Positions 1-8,716 of a stretch of DNA of 64,000 nt are shown in pieces (the first letter of the stretch is position 1; each line of letters begins with the position of its first letter). The position numbers were made by a program, and so were the translations under genes. Source of the DNA: Aminobacter sp. HY435 (lineage in GTDB: Bacteria > Pseudomonadota > Alphaproteobacteria > Rhizobiales > Rhizobiaceae); contig NZ_JANKZL010000010.1 in the NCBI RefSeq assembly GCF_027568395.1, positions 1 through 64,000 on the forward strand, read 5' to 3'. The notes beneath the pieces were generated by a model. It was not told the origin of the DNA. It worked only from the letters and a program-made list of their open reading frames with translations, and did not search any database.

Positions 1-1
1 C

Positions 2-139
2 TTCTCCAAGTTGAAGTCCCAGCTCAGGGCACGCGCCATTCGAACCATCGACGGCCTTTGGCAGGCGATCGGCGACATCTGCACACTCTACCCGCCAACC
101 GAATGCCAGAACTACTTCAAAGCCGCCGGATATGTCTGA
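2..139 (+). CDS. IS630-family transposase, C-terminal end only
   Basis: The first 138 bases read as one open frame of 45 codons with no start, cut by the window edge. It contains RTIDGLWQAIGDI followed by ECQNYFKAAGY, the typical closing segment of IS630-type DDE transposases, which cut and paste their element into TA sites. The catalytic DDE residues would lie upstream of the window, so whether the copy is intact cannot be judged. The next gene faces the other way and starts unrelated sequence, so the right end of the element should fall between about 139 and 187. Confidence 0.75.
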   Translation, partial: FSKLKSQLRARAIRTIDGLWQAIGDICTLYPPTECQNYFKAAGYV

Positions 140-187
140 ATGTCCACCGCTCTAGGCGCTACGCGCGCCCGAAGGGGGAGCGGACTG

Positions 188-820
188 TTACCGTTGCGCT
201 TCTGTCGCCATCTTCACGGCGAGCCCGGCCAAAACCGTTCCCATCAGCCAGCGTTGTACCGCTACCCAGCCAGGGTTGTCGGCGAGGAAGCTTGAGATCG
301 AGCCCGCCGAGATGGCGATAATGGCGTTGACGGTGATGCTGATCGATATCTGGATCGTGCCGAGGATGAGAAGCTGGGTCAGCACGCTGCCGTCGGCCGG
401 GTCGATGAATTGCGGCAGCAGCGACAGATAGAGCACGGCGACCTTCGGGTTCAAAAGGTTGGTCAGGAAGCCCATGGCAAACAGCTTGCGCGGCGTGTCG
501 CGCGGCAGCTGGCGCAGCTGGAACGGCGAGCGGCCGCCCGGGCGCAGCGCCTGCCAGGCGAGCCAGAGCAGGTAGGCGGCACCAGCGAAGCGGATCGCGT
601 CATAGGCGTAGGGCACGGCGAGCACGAGTGCCGTGATGCCGAAGGCAGCGCAAAGCATGTAGACGATGAAGCCGAGCGCCACGCCGCCGAGAGAGATCAG
701 TCCGGCCTTGGGCCCCTGGCTGAGCGAACGCGACACGAGGTAGATCATGTTCGGCCCCGGCGTCAGCACCATGCCGAGTGCGATGGCCGCAAATGCGATG
801 AGGCTGGCGGTTTCTGGCAT
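188..820 (-). CDS. LysE/RhtB-family amino acid exporter
   Basis: A 210-residue inner-membrane protein, the usual size for the LysE/RhtB family, which exports amino acids or their analogues. The family signature TPGPNM is at residues 20-25, right after the first hydrophobic segment, and roughly six hydrophobic segments follow, with the conserved NLLNPKVAVLYLSLLPQF stretch in the middle. The frame stays open further upstream, to 1039, but that part encodes the end of an unrelated VOC protein, so the ATG at 818-820, where LysE homology begins, is chosen. The substrate cannot be told from sequence. Confidence 0.85.
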   Translation of the reverse strand: MPETASLIAFAAIALGMVLTPGPNMIYLVSRSLSQGPKAGLISLGGVALGFIVYMLCAAFGITALVLAVPYAYDAIRFAGAAYLLWLAWQALRPGGRSPFQLRQLPRDTPRKLFAMGFLTNLLNPKVAVLYLSLLPQFIDPADGSVLTQLLILGTIQISISITVNAIIAISAGSISSFLADNPGWVAVQRWLMGTVLAGLAVKMATEAQR

Positions 821-910
821 GCGCGTCCCTCCGAGTTGGCCATCCAGCCGGCGCAGGGATGCCCGGAATCTGGTCGTCGCGAAAGGTACAGCCGCCTGCT
901 GTCGATTGCG

Positions 911-1045
911 GCAGCCGGCCTCGATGTTGTTGCCGTCAGGGTCAAGGACATACGCGCCGTAGCAGTTCATTGCAGAGCGCGAGGTCCCGGAGTGCCAACG
1001 CGAAAGCCGACGTGGTCGAACAAAGGCGCTGTCCCGCAATTCCAG
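911..1045 (-). pseudogene. Remnant of a VOC/glyoxalase-family gene
   Basis: On the minus strand, 970 down to 911 encodes YGAYVLDPDGNNIEAGC, which matches the highly conserved last strand of VOC (glyoxalase/bleomycin-resistance) proteins, including the metal-ligand glutamate in NNIEA. Just upstream, in another frame, is the short segment FDHVGFRVG, which resembles an internal VOC strand. The rest of the domain is missing and there is no plausible start. The fragment lies immediately in front of the LysE gene and partly in frame with it, so it is probably a deletion and frameshift relic. Confidence 0.6.
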
Positions 1046-1105
1046 AAATAGTGTTGTGGCGAAACCTCCGCTCCCGGGCGATGGCCGGGCGCGGAGGAGC
1101 GCTGG

Positions 1106-1582
1106 TTATTTCAGCGGCGCGGCCAGTTGCAGCGCGCCGATGGCAAGGGCGGCGTTGAGGCCGGTCTGGGTCTGCAGGCTGACCGGCTGAAGGGCGATGG
1201 ATCGCTGGGATCCTCCGACCAGGACATTGGCGCCAAGGCCGACCGCAACGGTCGCTTCCGCGCTCGCACCAAGATAGTTGCCGGCGAGCGCGCCGGTATC
1301 GTAGACGTCGCGGGTCGGGGCGAATACCAGCCACTCAAGCGCGCCGCCTGTGGTGGTGCCGATGTCGACGCCGTACTTGTTGATCCGGCCGGAATAGACT
1401 TCCTGCGAGCGTTTGCCGAAGGCCGGCGTAAAGGTGCACTGCATGTCCTTGGTCGAGCCGATGACGAAGCCGGTTCCGCCATTGACTGTGCAACTGAGCA
1501 TGCCGAGCTTGGCGCCGAACTGGGCATATGCGGGAGCCGAAATCGGCAGGATCGCAAGAGCCGCGACGAGGAGCTTTTTCAT
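1106..1582 (-). CDS. DUF992 secreted protein
   Basis: A 158-residue protein with a clear Sec signal peptide (about residues 1-20, ending AYA). The body fits DUF992, an alphaproteobacterial family of unknown function: it has LSCTVNGGTGFVIGS near the start, a central GALAGNYLGASAEATV, and VGLGANVLVGGS near the end. It is probably periplasmic. It stands alone between oppositely composed neighbours, with its own ribosome-binding site (GGAACCTCCC read on the plus strand just upstream of the ATG). No catalytic motif is visible. Confidence 0.85.
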   Translation of the reverse strand: MKKLLVAALAILPISAPAYAQFGAKLGMLSCTVNGGTGFVIGSTKDMQCTFTPAFGKRSQEVYSGRINKYGVDIGTTTGGALEWLVFAPTRDVYDTGALAGNYLGASAEATVAVGLGANVLVGGSQRSIALQPVSLQTQTGLNAALAIGALQLAAPLK

Positions 1583-1655
1583 GGGAGGTTCCTTTCAGTC
1601 ATGAAGCGATATCAACCGGATAGCCGCTGAAAGGTTCCGCTGGAGACGGGCGCGG

Positions 1656-2258
1656 CTACGCGGAGTTGCGCAAAATCCGGCGAATCTCGCCGACGAAGCG
1701 CATAACGCGCACGGGCTGCGGCTTTTCTGCGGCATAAAAGGACAGCATGGCGAAGCGCGCCTTGGGCGCGCAGGCGCCGAACACGCCCCATTTGAGGATG
1801 CGGCGCACGGGACGGCGCATCACCAGCCGGTCGACCCACCAGGGGCTGCCCAGTGTGGTGATGGCGACGACATGGTGAAGCTTGTAGAGCAGCGGCCTGA
1901 TCGGGCCGTAATCCTTGCCGTGGTCGAAGGCGATGCCGGGCGAAAAGACGCGGTCGATCCACCCCTTCAGCATCGCCGGCAAGCCAAACCACCAGGTTGG
2001 GAAAACCAGCACCAGAACTTCCGCCTCGCGCAGCGCCGCGGCCTGGGCGTTGAGCGCGGCGGCGTCGAATCGTTCGCTGTAGTAGGAGTTGCGTTCGGCT
2101 GACGTCAGGCGGGGATCGAATTCGCTCTGGTAGAGATCAAGCAACGTCACCTTGTGACCCGCTGCCGTCAATTCGGCGGCCGCGACCTCGGCAAAATGCC
2201 GGTTCAGCGATTCAGCCAGCGGGTGGGCCAGGACAACCAGGCAGTTCAAGGCTCGCAT
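1656..2258 (-). CDS. NAD(P)H-dependent oxidoreductase, flavodoxin-like fold (Flavodoxin_2)
   Basis: A protein of about 200 residues of the NQO1/KefF/MdaB type, which uses FMN or FAD to reduce quinones or similar acceptors in two-electron steps. Family marks are HPLAESLNRHF near the N-terminus (the flavin phosphate-binding loop), PTWWFGLPAMLKGWIDRVF in the middle and the TTLGSPWW loop that packs on the flavin ring. The ATG at 2256-2258 is preferred because the beta strand LNCLVVLAHP follows directly; an in-frame start at 2273 would add only five residues. Whether it is linked to a potassium-efflux system is not shown by the neighbours. Confidence 0.8.
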   Translation of the reverse strand: MRALNCLVVLAHPLAESLNRHFAEVAAAELTAAGHKVTLLDLYQSEFDPRLTSAERNSYYSERFDAAALNAQAAALREAEVLVLVFPTWWFGLPAMLKGWIDRVFSPGIAFDHGKDYGPIRPLLYKLHHVVAITTLGSPWWVDRLVMRRPVRRILKWGVFGACAPKARFAMLSFYAAEKPQPVRVMRFVGEIRRILRNSA

Positions 2259-2360
2259 TGCCTGCGCTTGCACGCAGCCTCTCCGGATAGCTTCCCGGGG
2301 AGGGGCCTGCGCGGGTTCAAGGTCAAGCTGCGTTGCCGGCGGCGGCGCGGCGAAGAGGTG

Positions 2361-3212
2361 TCACGCGCCGGCTCTCGTGCGGGCAAGTCCGTCGACCGCG
2401 GGCTTGTAGTTGGGGTCGAGGCGCACCGCCTCCGAATACGACTTTGCTGCCTTTGCCTTATCACCGCGGCGCTCATAGATCAGCGCCTGGTTGGCCCAGC
2501 TTTCGGCGATCTTGCCGTCGAGCTTGATCGCCATGTTGAAGTCGGCGAAGGCGTTTTCCTCGTCATTGGTGGCGAGGTACGACAGGCCGCGGCCGTTGTA
2601 GGGTTCGGCGGCGTCGGGCGAGAGCGAGATCGACTTCGAGAAGTCCTCGATGGCGAAGGCATGCTGGCCCTGCTGCTGGTAGATCAGGCCGCGATTGTGG
2701 TAGGCGCGGGGATCGGTGGTGTCGAGCTCGATCGCCTTCTGGAAATCGTTGAAGGCGTCCTGCGTGCGGCCTGCCTTGCGGTAGAGATTGCCGCGACCGA
2801 TGTAGGCGGCGTCATAGGAGGCGTTGAGCTGGATGGCCTTGTTGTAGTCGGCCAGCGCCGCCGGCTGGTTGCCCATGAAGCGGTGGATCAGCGCACGGTT
2901 GGAATAGGCCTGGTAGTAGCTCGGGTTGAGCTGCAGGGCGCGGTCGAAATCCTCCAGCGCCTCGCGATACTTGCCGCCCCGGCCATAGGCCGAGCCGCGC
3001 ACATTGTAGGCTTCGGGGTCGTTCGGGTTGCTCGAGATGACGGCGCTAAGCGAGGAGATGTTCTCGCTCGAACCCTGCATGGTGTCGATGCGGGTCAGCT
3101 CGCCGGCCGGGCCGCCGGACTGGCAGCCGGCTGCGGCCAGGGCGATCAGCATGAGAGCCGTCACGGCGCCTCCGCGGACCGATGGCTTGCGGGTGCTCAT
3201 GACTGCGTTCAT
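2361..3212 (-). CDS. TPR-repeat lipoprotein
   Basis: A 283-residue protein starting with a lipoprotein signal (hydrophobic run ending LAAAGC, the cysteine being the lipidation site) followed by six near-perfect 34-residue tetratricopeptide repeats. Each has the A-x-x-N/G-R-x-x-x-Y and A-x-x-D-F/Y pattern. TPR arrays are protein-protein scaffolds; related lipoproteins in rhizobia are NlpI-like, but a direct NlpI assignment is not justified. The ATG at 3210-3212 has GAGGGACA placed upstream. A second ATG four codons in has no such site. Confidence 0.85.
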   Translation of the reverse strand: MNAVMSTRKPSVRGGAVTALMLIALAAAGCQSGGPAGELTRIDTMQGSSENISSLSAVISSNPNDPEAYNVRGSAYGRGGKYREALEDFDRALQLNPSYYQAYSNRALIHRFMGNQPAALADYNKAIQLNASYDAAYIGRGNLYRKAGRTQDAFNDFQKAIELDTTDPRAYHNRGLIYQQQGQHAFAIEDFSKSISLSPDAAEPYNGRGLSYLATNDEENAFADFNMAIKLDGKIAESWANQALIYERRGDKAKAAKSYSEAVRLDPNYKPAVDGLARTRAGA

Positions 3213-3350
3213 CGCTGCTTGTCCCTCGCTTGCGCCCCGGGCAGGTGGCGCGACGTCCGGCTGGCGCCCGGACCAAAACAAAAAGGTGGTGGCGATAAAG
3301 AATCGCCCCACCTCGTCGTTATCCTTCGAAAAGGACCAAAGATTGGCAGA

Positions 3351-3611
3351 TCAACGTGCCGGACGCGCACCAGCGCCAGCAGCAGCAGCCGGACGCGGCG
3401 TGCTGGGCAGCAGGCCTTCGCGCTGGGCACGCTTGCGAGCCAGCTTGCGAGCGCGGCGAACGGCTTCAGCCTTTTCGCGGGCGCGCTTCTCGGAAGGCTT
3501 CTCGTAGTGACCGCGCATCTTCATTTCACGGAAGATGCCTTCGCGCTGCATTTTCTTCTTCAGCGCGCGAAGCGCCTGGTCAACATTGTTATCGCGGACG
3601 AGTACCTGCAC
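3351..3611 (-). CDS. rpsU: 30S ribosomal protein S21
   Basis: An 86-residue basic protein starting [17 protein letters not shown] and continuing with [20 protein letters not shown], which is diagnostic of bS21 from alphaproteobacteria; the C-terminus is an Arg/Ala-rich tail. bS21 sits on the 30S platform near the anti-Shine-Dalgarno and helps initiation. The start is a GTG (plus-strand CAC at 3609-3611) with AGGAT six bases upstream. The frame continues upstream but loses S21 homology, so a longer product is unlikely. Confidence 0.93.
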   Translation of the reverse strand: MQVLVRDNNVDQALRALKKKMQREGIFREMKMRGHYEKPSEKRAREKAEAVRRARKLARKRAQREGLLPSTPRPAAAAGAGARPAR

Positions 3612-3851
3612 GTGTGATCCTGTCTTTCGGGTTCGAAATCCTAAGGCTAATGGCAATAGCCACGATGCCTCCGCGATGGTTTCCACCGCGAATTGTGGGC
3701 GGCTGATAGCAGAATCATGCCTGCTTGTCCACTGCCAAGGCCTTATTTCATGGGCTGTGGAGAAAGCCGGGTCGGCGCGACGCGCCTACTTCCGCCGCAT
3801 TCATCGCCGAGCAAGCGTTTCCCACCTTCTCGCCAGACATGCAAGGCCTTC

Positions 3852-5039
3852 ATGATGCGCACCATTTTCCTAGCCCTCGCGCTTGCCGCCGCGGCGCCTG
3901 CAGCGCATGCCGCTGATCTGATCGACTTCTGGGACACCGCCCAGCATGGCGGCAACAGCTTCAACCGGCTGCCGCCTGACCAAGCCTATTTCGACGCGCT
4001 GCGCGGTTATGGCGCCACCTGGGTGCGGCTGTCCTACGACAAGTGGAAGCCTGGCAAGCGCGACTTCCTCATCGGCACCGCCGACAAATATGAAGGCCTG
4101 GTCGCTTCGGACGTGAAGACGCTGAGGGACGTGCTCGACCGCGCCGACAAGGCCGGGCTCAAGGTGGTGATCGCGCCGCTGTCGCTGCCCGGCATGCGCT
4201 GGGCCCAGAACAACGACAACAAGTTCGACGGCCGTATCTGGCAGGACAAGGCCTGGTGGGAGCAGGCGGCCGCCTTCTGGCGCGACCTGGCGAGCGAACT
4301 CAAGGACCATCCGGCGGTCGCCGCCTACAACATCGTCAACGAGCCCGCGCCGGAAAAGAAGGGCGGTCTCGCCGAGCATGCCACTATCGCCGAGATGCGG
4401 TCATGGTACACGCAGAATGCCGGCAGCGCGCGCGACCTGAGGGCGTTCTACGAGACGGTCATTGCCGCCATTCGCGAGGTCGATCCCTTGACGCCGGTCA
4501 TGGCCGATGCGGGCTGGTATGCGGCGGCGGATGCGTTTTCCTATTGGCCGGCGGGACTTGCCGACAAGCGCGTGCTCTACTCCTTCCATATGTACGAGCC
4601 CTACGCCGCCACCAGCGCGCCGAACATGAAGCGCGACAAGCCCTATGCCTATCCGGGCAATGTGCCCTTTGGCGAAGGCGAGGAAAAATGGGATGCCGAG
4701 CGCGTCAAGGCCTATCTCGACCAGCCGGTCGACTGGGCCGACAGCCGCGGCATCGCCCGCAACCGCGTCGTTGCCGGCGAGTTCGGCTGCATGCGCCGCC
4801 TGCCGTTCTGCACGCAATATCTCGAGGACGTGCTGACCAGGCTCGACGAGGACAAGCTGCACTGGGCCTTCTACAGCTTCCGCGAGGACGCCTGGGACGG
4901 CATGGACTACGAGCTCGGCGCCGGCAAGGTGAACTGGAAATACTGGGAGGCCATGGACAACAACGAGCCGGACCCGGTCAAGCGCAAGCCGACGCCGGAG
5001 TTCGCGCCGATCTCCAAGCGGCTGGCGGCCGGCAAATAA
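3852..5039 (+). CDS. Secreted glycoside hydrolase family 5 (cellulase-like)
   Basis: A protein of about 395 residues with a signal peptide (hydrophobic core LALALAAAAPAAHA). The rest is a GH5-type TIM barrel: the proton donor is expected at Glu164 in IVNEPAP and the nucleophile at Glu310 in VVAGEFGC, each at the end of a predicted strand, as in retaining endoglucanases and mannanases of clan GH-A. The substrate cannot be told. The start is one of two adjacent ATGs at 3852 and 3855. The gene stands alone; a dispersed repeat follows its stop codon. Confidence 0.85.
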   Translation: MMRTIFLALALAAAAPAAHAADLIDFWDTAQHGGNSFNRLPPDQAYFDALRGYGATWVRLSYDKWKPGKRDFLIGTADKYEGLVASDVKTLRDVLDRADKAGLKVVIAPLSLPGMRWAQNNDNKFDGRIWQDKAWWEQAAAFWRDLASELKDHPAVAAYNIVNEPAPEKKGGLAEHATIAEMRSWYTQNAGSARDLRAFYETVIAAIREVDPLTPVMADAGWYAAADAFSYWPAGLADKRVLYSFHMYEPYAATSAPNMKRDKPYAYPGNVPFGEGEEKWDAERVKAYLDQPVDWADSRGIARNRVVAGEFGCMRRLPFCTQYLEDVLTRLDEDKLHWAFYSFREDAWDGMDYELGAGKVNWKYWEAMDNNEPDPVKRKPTPEFAPISKRLAAGK

Positions 5040-5050
5040 CCGTCCTTTGG

Positions 5051-5095
5051 CGCAATCCGGACGGAAAACCGCGTCACACTTTTCCTGGAATTGCG
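5051..5095. repeat. Dispersed repeat, family C (copy 1)
   Basis: This 45-base intergenic element reads, on the minus strand, as ATTCCAGGAAAAGTGTGACG followed by CGGTTTTCCGTCCGG. A second clearly related copy lies at 14589-14630 in the opposite orientation. Both sit between the ends of genes and have no coding potential. It belongs to the small palindromic repeats common between rhizobial genes. Confidence 0.7.
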
Positions 5096-5506
5096 CTAGG
5101 CCAAAAACTTCAGGCCGTTGACGATCTTGTCCAGAAGCTTGCGGTCGCCGTGCAGGCCGAGCCCGACTATGTCGAGCTCGGCGGCCGGCGTCGCTGCCAC
5201 CGAGGCGCGGTTGTCGGCGTCGTTGCTGGTTGCAAACAGCGGCCGCGTGTAGATCGAAAACGCCAGCCCGCGCGAACGCGCCCGCTCGAAGGTCCGCCTT
5301 ATCGTCTGGCTGTCCGCGCCATAGACGAAAACCGGTTCGCGGATCATCGCGAGATAGAAGTTGTCGTCATTGTCCTTGTAGGGTTCGCCGGCCATCTCGG
5401 GATAGCCATGCATCAGCCCGCCGGCCAGGAAGGCTGAGACGTTCACCTTCTGCCAGGCGGCAAGTTCGTCGAGGAGGATGAGGGCGGTCTTGGTCGGGTA
5501 CATCAT
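5096..5506 (-). CDS. DUF2000 family protein
   Basis: A 136-residue protein matching the DUF2000 pattern: an N-terminal LDELAAWQKVNVSAFLAGG, the central IREPVFVYGAD, and TRPLFATSNDADNRASVAA near the end. The family folds like peptidyl-tRNA hydrolase II and has no established reaction. It is transcribed away from the AraC-type regulator next door, with about 90 bases between them, so the pair probably shares a control region. Two adjacent ATGs (5504-5506 and 5501-5503) are possible starts. Confidence 0.8.
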   Translation of the reverse strand: MMYPTKTALILLDELAAWQKVNVSAFLAGGLMHGYPEMAGEPYKDNDDNFYLAMIREPVFVYGADSQTIRRTFERARSRGLAFSIYTRPLFATSNDADNRASVAATPAAELDIVGLGLHGDRKLLDKIVNGLKFLA

Positions 5507-5596
5507 GGCCCAAGGCTAGCCGCGCCAGGCACCGGGATCTTGAACGTTTGTGCAAGGGCCACGACATTGCGGTCTCAGCCAGCACGGACCCGCCTG

Positions 5597-6409
5597 ATGA
5601 TCAGAGATTTCATCGCCACCGACGAACCGGTCCACGGGCTGCAGCGGCTGGTCGCGCGCTTCGGCGGCCACGCCTACGATCTTCACCGCCATGAGACCTA
5701 TGCCGTCGGCCACACGCTGTCGGGCGCGCAGGCCTTCCGCTATCGCGGCAGCGACAGGATGAGCGTCCAGGACGAGTGCATGGTCATCCATCCCGACGAG
5801 GTGCATGACGGCCATGCCGGAGCGCCCGAAGGTTTTTCCTACCGCATGCTCTACATCGAACCCTGGCTCGTCTGCCGGGCGCTCGGCCGCGACAGGCTCT
5901 TGCCTTTCGTGCCTGGAGTGGTCGAGCGCGACACCGAGCTTGCCGCCCTGATCGACGATGCCTTCACCGATTTCCCCAATCCGATGGAGCCGCTGCAGGC
6001 CGACGCCTTCATATCAGATGTCGCCGCCCACCTCGCGCGCCGCAGCGACGATGCCAGGCCGCATCGCGCGAGTTCGCTCCCCGTCGACGAGGTCGCGGCA
6101 GCCCGCTCGTTCCTGGCCGAGGAGTTCGACCGACAGGCAACCTCAGGCGATCTCGAGCGCATCACTGGTCTCGACCGCTTCGAGCTTTCCCGTGCCTTCC
6201 GCCGGTTGATCGGTACCTCGCCGCACCGCTATCTCGTCGGGCGCCGGCTGGCTTATGCGCGCTCGCTCATGGCCGCGGGCGAGGGGTTGGCCGAGGCTGC
6301 GGCGGCTTCCGGCTTCGCCGACCAGAGCCATATGACGCGTCACTTCCGCGCCCGCTTCGGCATCACGCCAGGCCGCTTTGCTGCCCTTGCGGGTGCTGCC
6401 AGAGACTGA
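5597..6409 (+). CDS. AraC-family transcriptional regulator
   Basis: A 270-residue regulator. The N-terminal half is a cupin-type sensing domain (HRHETYAVGHTLSGAQAF, then HPDEVHDGHA). The C-terminal hundred residues carry two helix-turn-helix motifs with FELSRAFRRLIGTSPHRYL and AAAASGFADQSHMTRHFRARFGITPGRF, the AraC hallmark. An upstream TTG at 5540 is possible, but family homology begins at the ATG at 5597. It lies between the divergent DUF2000 gene and a downstream MFS pump in the same direction, and may control either. The ligand is unknown. Confidence 0.88.
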   Translation: MIRDFIATDEPVHGLQRLVARFGGHAYDLHRHETYAVGHTLSGAQAFRYRGSDRMSVQDECMVIHPDEVHDGHAGAPEGFSYRMLYIEPWLVCRALGRDRLLPFVPGVVERDTELAALIDDAFTDFPNPMEPLQADAFISDVAAHLARRSDDARPHRASSLPVDEVAAARSFLAEEFDRQATSGDLERITGLDRFELSRAFRRLIGTSPHRYLVGRRLAYARSLMAAGEGLAEAAAASGFADQSHMTRHFRARFGITPGRFAALAGAARD

Positions 6410-6505
6410 CAGCTGGACCGTACAGTACCGCAGCGTGCACCATGAAAGGCGTGGCCTCCGGGTCTATGTCAGCCCTGTCCCTTGAAATGCGCCCGGAGTT
6501 ACGCC

Positions 6506-7720
6506 GTGACCGATACAGCCATGCCCGCCCGCTCGTCGTCCGCCGATGGCACGGTGCTGGCGATCCTGCTTGCGGTCAGCTTCAGCCATTTCCTCAACGA
6601 TGTCATGCAGTCGCTGATCTCGTCGCTCTATCCGATGCTGAAGAACGACTACAAACTCGACTTCTGGCAGATCGGCCTTTTGACCACGACCTTCCAGGTC
6701 ACCGCGTCGCTGCTGCAGCCGGTCATCGGCATGTACACCGACAAGAAGCCGCTGCCGTTCTCGCTGCCCGTCGGCATGTGCTTGACGCTCATCGGCCTCC
6801 TGACGCTGGCCTTCGCGCACAGCTATGAGATGCTGTTGGTCGGATCGGCCTTCGTCGGCCTGGGCTCGGCGATCTTCCACCCCGAGTCGTCGCGTGTCGC
6901 ACGCCTTGCTTCCGGCGGCCGCTTCGGGTTTGCCCAGTCGCTGTTTCAGGTCGGCGGCAATTTCGGCTCGGCGCTCGGGCCGCTGCTCGCCGCCTTCATC
7001 GTCGTGCCTTTGGGGCAGGGCGGCATCGCCTGGTTCTCGATAGCCGCGATGGTAGGCATCATCGTGCTCATCCGTGTCAGCATCTGGTACAGCCGCCACA
7101 TCGTCAGTGCCGCCAAGCGCGCCGCGCCGACGCTGTTCAACCCGTTGCCGCGCCGCAAGGTGATGTCGGCGCTGGTGGTGCTTGCCATCCTGGTATGCTC
7201 CAAGCAGGCCTATACGGCGAGCCTGTCGAGCTTCTACACCTTCTATGTCATCGAGCGCTTCGGCGTATCGGTGCAGGAATCGCAGTATCTGCTGTTCCTG
7301 TTCCTCGGTGCGGCGGCGCTCGGCACCTTCCTCGGCGGTCCGATCGGCGACCGTTTCGGCGCCAAGACGGTGATCTGGTTTTCGATCCTCGGCGTGCTGC
7401 CGTTCACGCTCGTGCTGCCTTATGCCGACCTGTTCTGGACCAAGGTGCTGACGGTGCTGATCGGGCTGATCCTGGCGTCGGCCTTCTCGGCCATCGTCGT
7501 CTTCGCCCAGGAGCTGGTGCCGGGGCGCGTCGGCCTCATCGCCGGCATCTTCTTCGGCTTCGCCTTCGGCATCGGCGGCATAGCTGCCGCCGTGCTGGGC
7601 GTGGTGGCCGACGCACGCGGCATCGAGTTTGTCTTCAAGATCTGCTCGTTCCTGCCGCTGCTCGGCCTGCTGACCATCTTCCTGCCGAACATGAAGGCCG
7701 CGCGCTTGGGCGCGGCCTGA
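6506..7720 (+). CDS. MFS transporter, fosmidomycin-resistance (Fsr) type
   Basis: A protein of about 404 residues with 12 predicted membrane helices. The N-terminus SHFLNDVMQSLISSLYPMLK is the mark of the Fsr branch of the major facilitator superfamily, drug/proton antiporters of the inner membrane. FHPESSRVARLASGGRFGFAQ (shortened here as FHPESSRVA) is another conserved loop. The GTG at 6506 is chosen because GGAG sits seven bases before it. It follows the AraC gene by about 100 bases and may form a regulator-pump pair. The natural substrate is not shown. Confidence 0.87.
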   Translation: MTDTAMPARSSSADGTVLAILLAVSFSHFLNDVMQSLISSLYPMLKNDYKLDFWQIGLLTTTFQVTASLLQPVIGMYTDKKPLPFSLPVGMCLTLIGLLTLAFAHSYEMLLVGSAFVGLGSAIFHPESSRVARLASGGRFGFAQSLFQVGGNFGSALGPLLAAFIVVPLGQGGIAWFSIAAMVGIIVLIRVSIWYSRHIVSAAKRAAPTLFNPLPRRKVMSALVVLAILVCSKQAYTASLSSFYTFYVIERFGVSVQESQYLLFLFLGAAALGTFLGGPIGDRFGAKTVIWFSILGVLPFTLVLPYADLFWTKVLTVLIGLILASAFSAIVVFAQELVPGRVGLIAGIFFGFAFGIGGIAAAVLGVVADARGIEFVFKICSFLPLLGLLTIFLPNMKAARLGAA

Positions 7721-7736
7721 TCGGAGGGCAAGCCGC

Positions 7737-8495
7737 TCAAAGCCGGTTGATCGACACCCCGCCATCGGCAAGCAGGGCAGCACCCGTGGTGAAGCTCGAG
7801 GCTTCCGAGGCGAGGTAGAGCGCCGATTGCGCGATCTCCTCGGGCCGGGCAATGCGCTTCAATGCGTGCAGTCCTTCGACGAAGACACGTTCTTCCGGGG
7901 TGTTGGCCGTCAGTGCCGGAGTGTCGGCAGCTCCTGGAAGCAAGGCGTTGACGCGAATGCCGCGCGGGCCGAACTCCGCTGCCAGTGCCTTGGTCAGGCC
8001 GATGACCCCTGCCTTTGACGCGGCATAGGCGGCCATGCCGGGCATGCCGACCGTGTAGCCGACGAAGGTCGAGGTGAAGATCAGCGAGCCTGCGCCGCGT
8101 TCCAGCATCGCAGGGATCTGGTATTTGGCACCGAGATAGGCGCTGGTCAGGTTGGTGTCGAGCGTGTCACGCCAGCCCTGTGTGGACAGGCCGGTCGTGT
8201 CGCCCATCTCGCCCACTGAACCAGCATTGTTGAAGGCGATGTCGAGGCCGCCGAACTCGGTCGTGGCAAGCTCGACGAGGGCGTGCGCAAAACCTTCATC
8301 CTTGACGTCGCCGGCCAGCGCCAGCGCTTCGCCACCTTCGGCCCGGATTTCCCTGGCCAGCGCTTCCAGACCCGCCGCCCCGCGCGCTGCGAGCACGACG
8401 CTCGCGCCTTGGTCGGCGAACAGTCTAGCCGTTGCCCGGCCTATGCCCGAGCTTGCTCCCGTCACGATTGCGACTTTTCCATTCAGTTCAAACAT
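7737..8495 (-). CDS. Short-chain dehydrogenase/reductase (SDR)
   Basis: A 252-residue classical SDR, an NAD(P)-dependent alcohol/ketone oxidoreductase. The cofactor motif TGASSGIG is at residues 12-19, NNAG at 89-92, and the catalytic set is Ser142, Tyr157 and Lys161 (YAASK). The C-terminal ADGGVSINRL closes the fold as in glucose-dehydrogenase-like SDRs. The ATG at 8493-8495 has GGAGG six bases upstream, which rules out the longer frame to 8552. It converges with the MFS gene and diverges from soxB. The substrate is unknown. Confidence 0.88.
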   Translation of the reverse strand: MFELNGKVAIVTGASSGIGRATARLFADQGASVVLAARGAAGLEALAREIRAEGGEALALAGDVKDEGFAHALVELATTEFGGLDIAFNNAGSVGEMGDTTGLSTQGWRDTLDTNLTSAYLGAKYQIPAMLERGAGSLIFTSTFVGYTVGMPGMAAYAASKAGVIGLTKALAAEFGPRGIRVNALLPGAADTPALTANTPEERVFVEGLHALKRIARPEEIAQSALYLASEASSFTTGAALLADGGVSINRL

Positions 8496-8716
8496 GTTTG
8501 CCTCCTGTGGCATTCCGGCCGGAAGCGTCCGGCTCTGATGGACAGGTCGCAATTCGGGGATCGAAGGGCCACCCGATACATGCGCCCTGATGGGCGGTAT
8601 CGATGGCGGCGCAAAGCGGCAGACGCCGTCGCAAACAGGGCAAGGGTGACAGCGCCTTTTCGCTAGTGCTACACCTCGCGCTCACAAGCTTCCGGCACCT
8701 GCGAGGCCCTGAAAAA

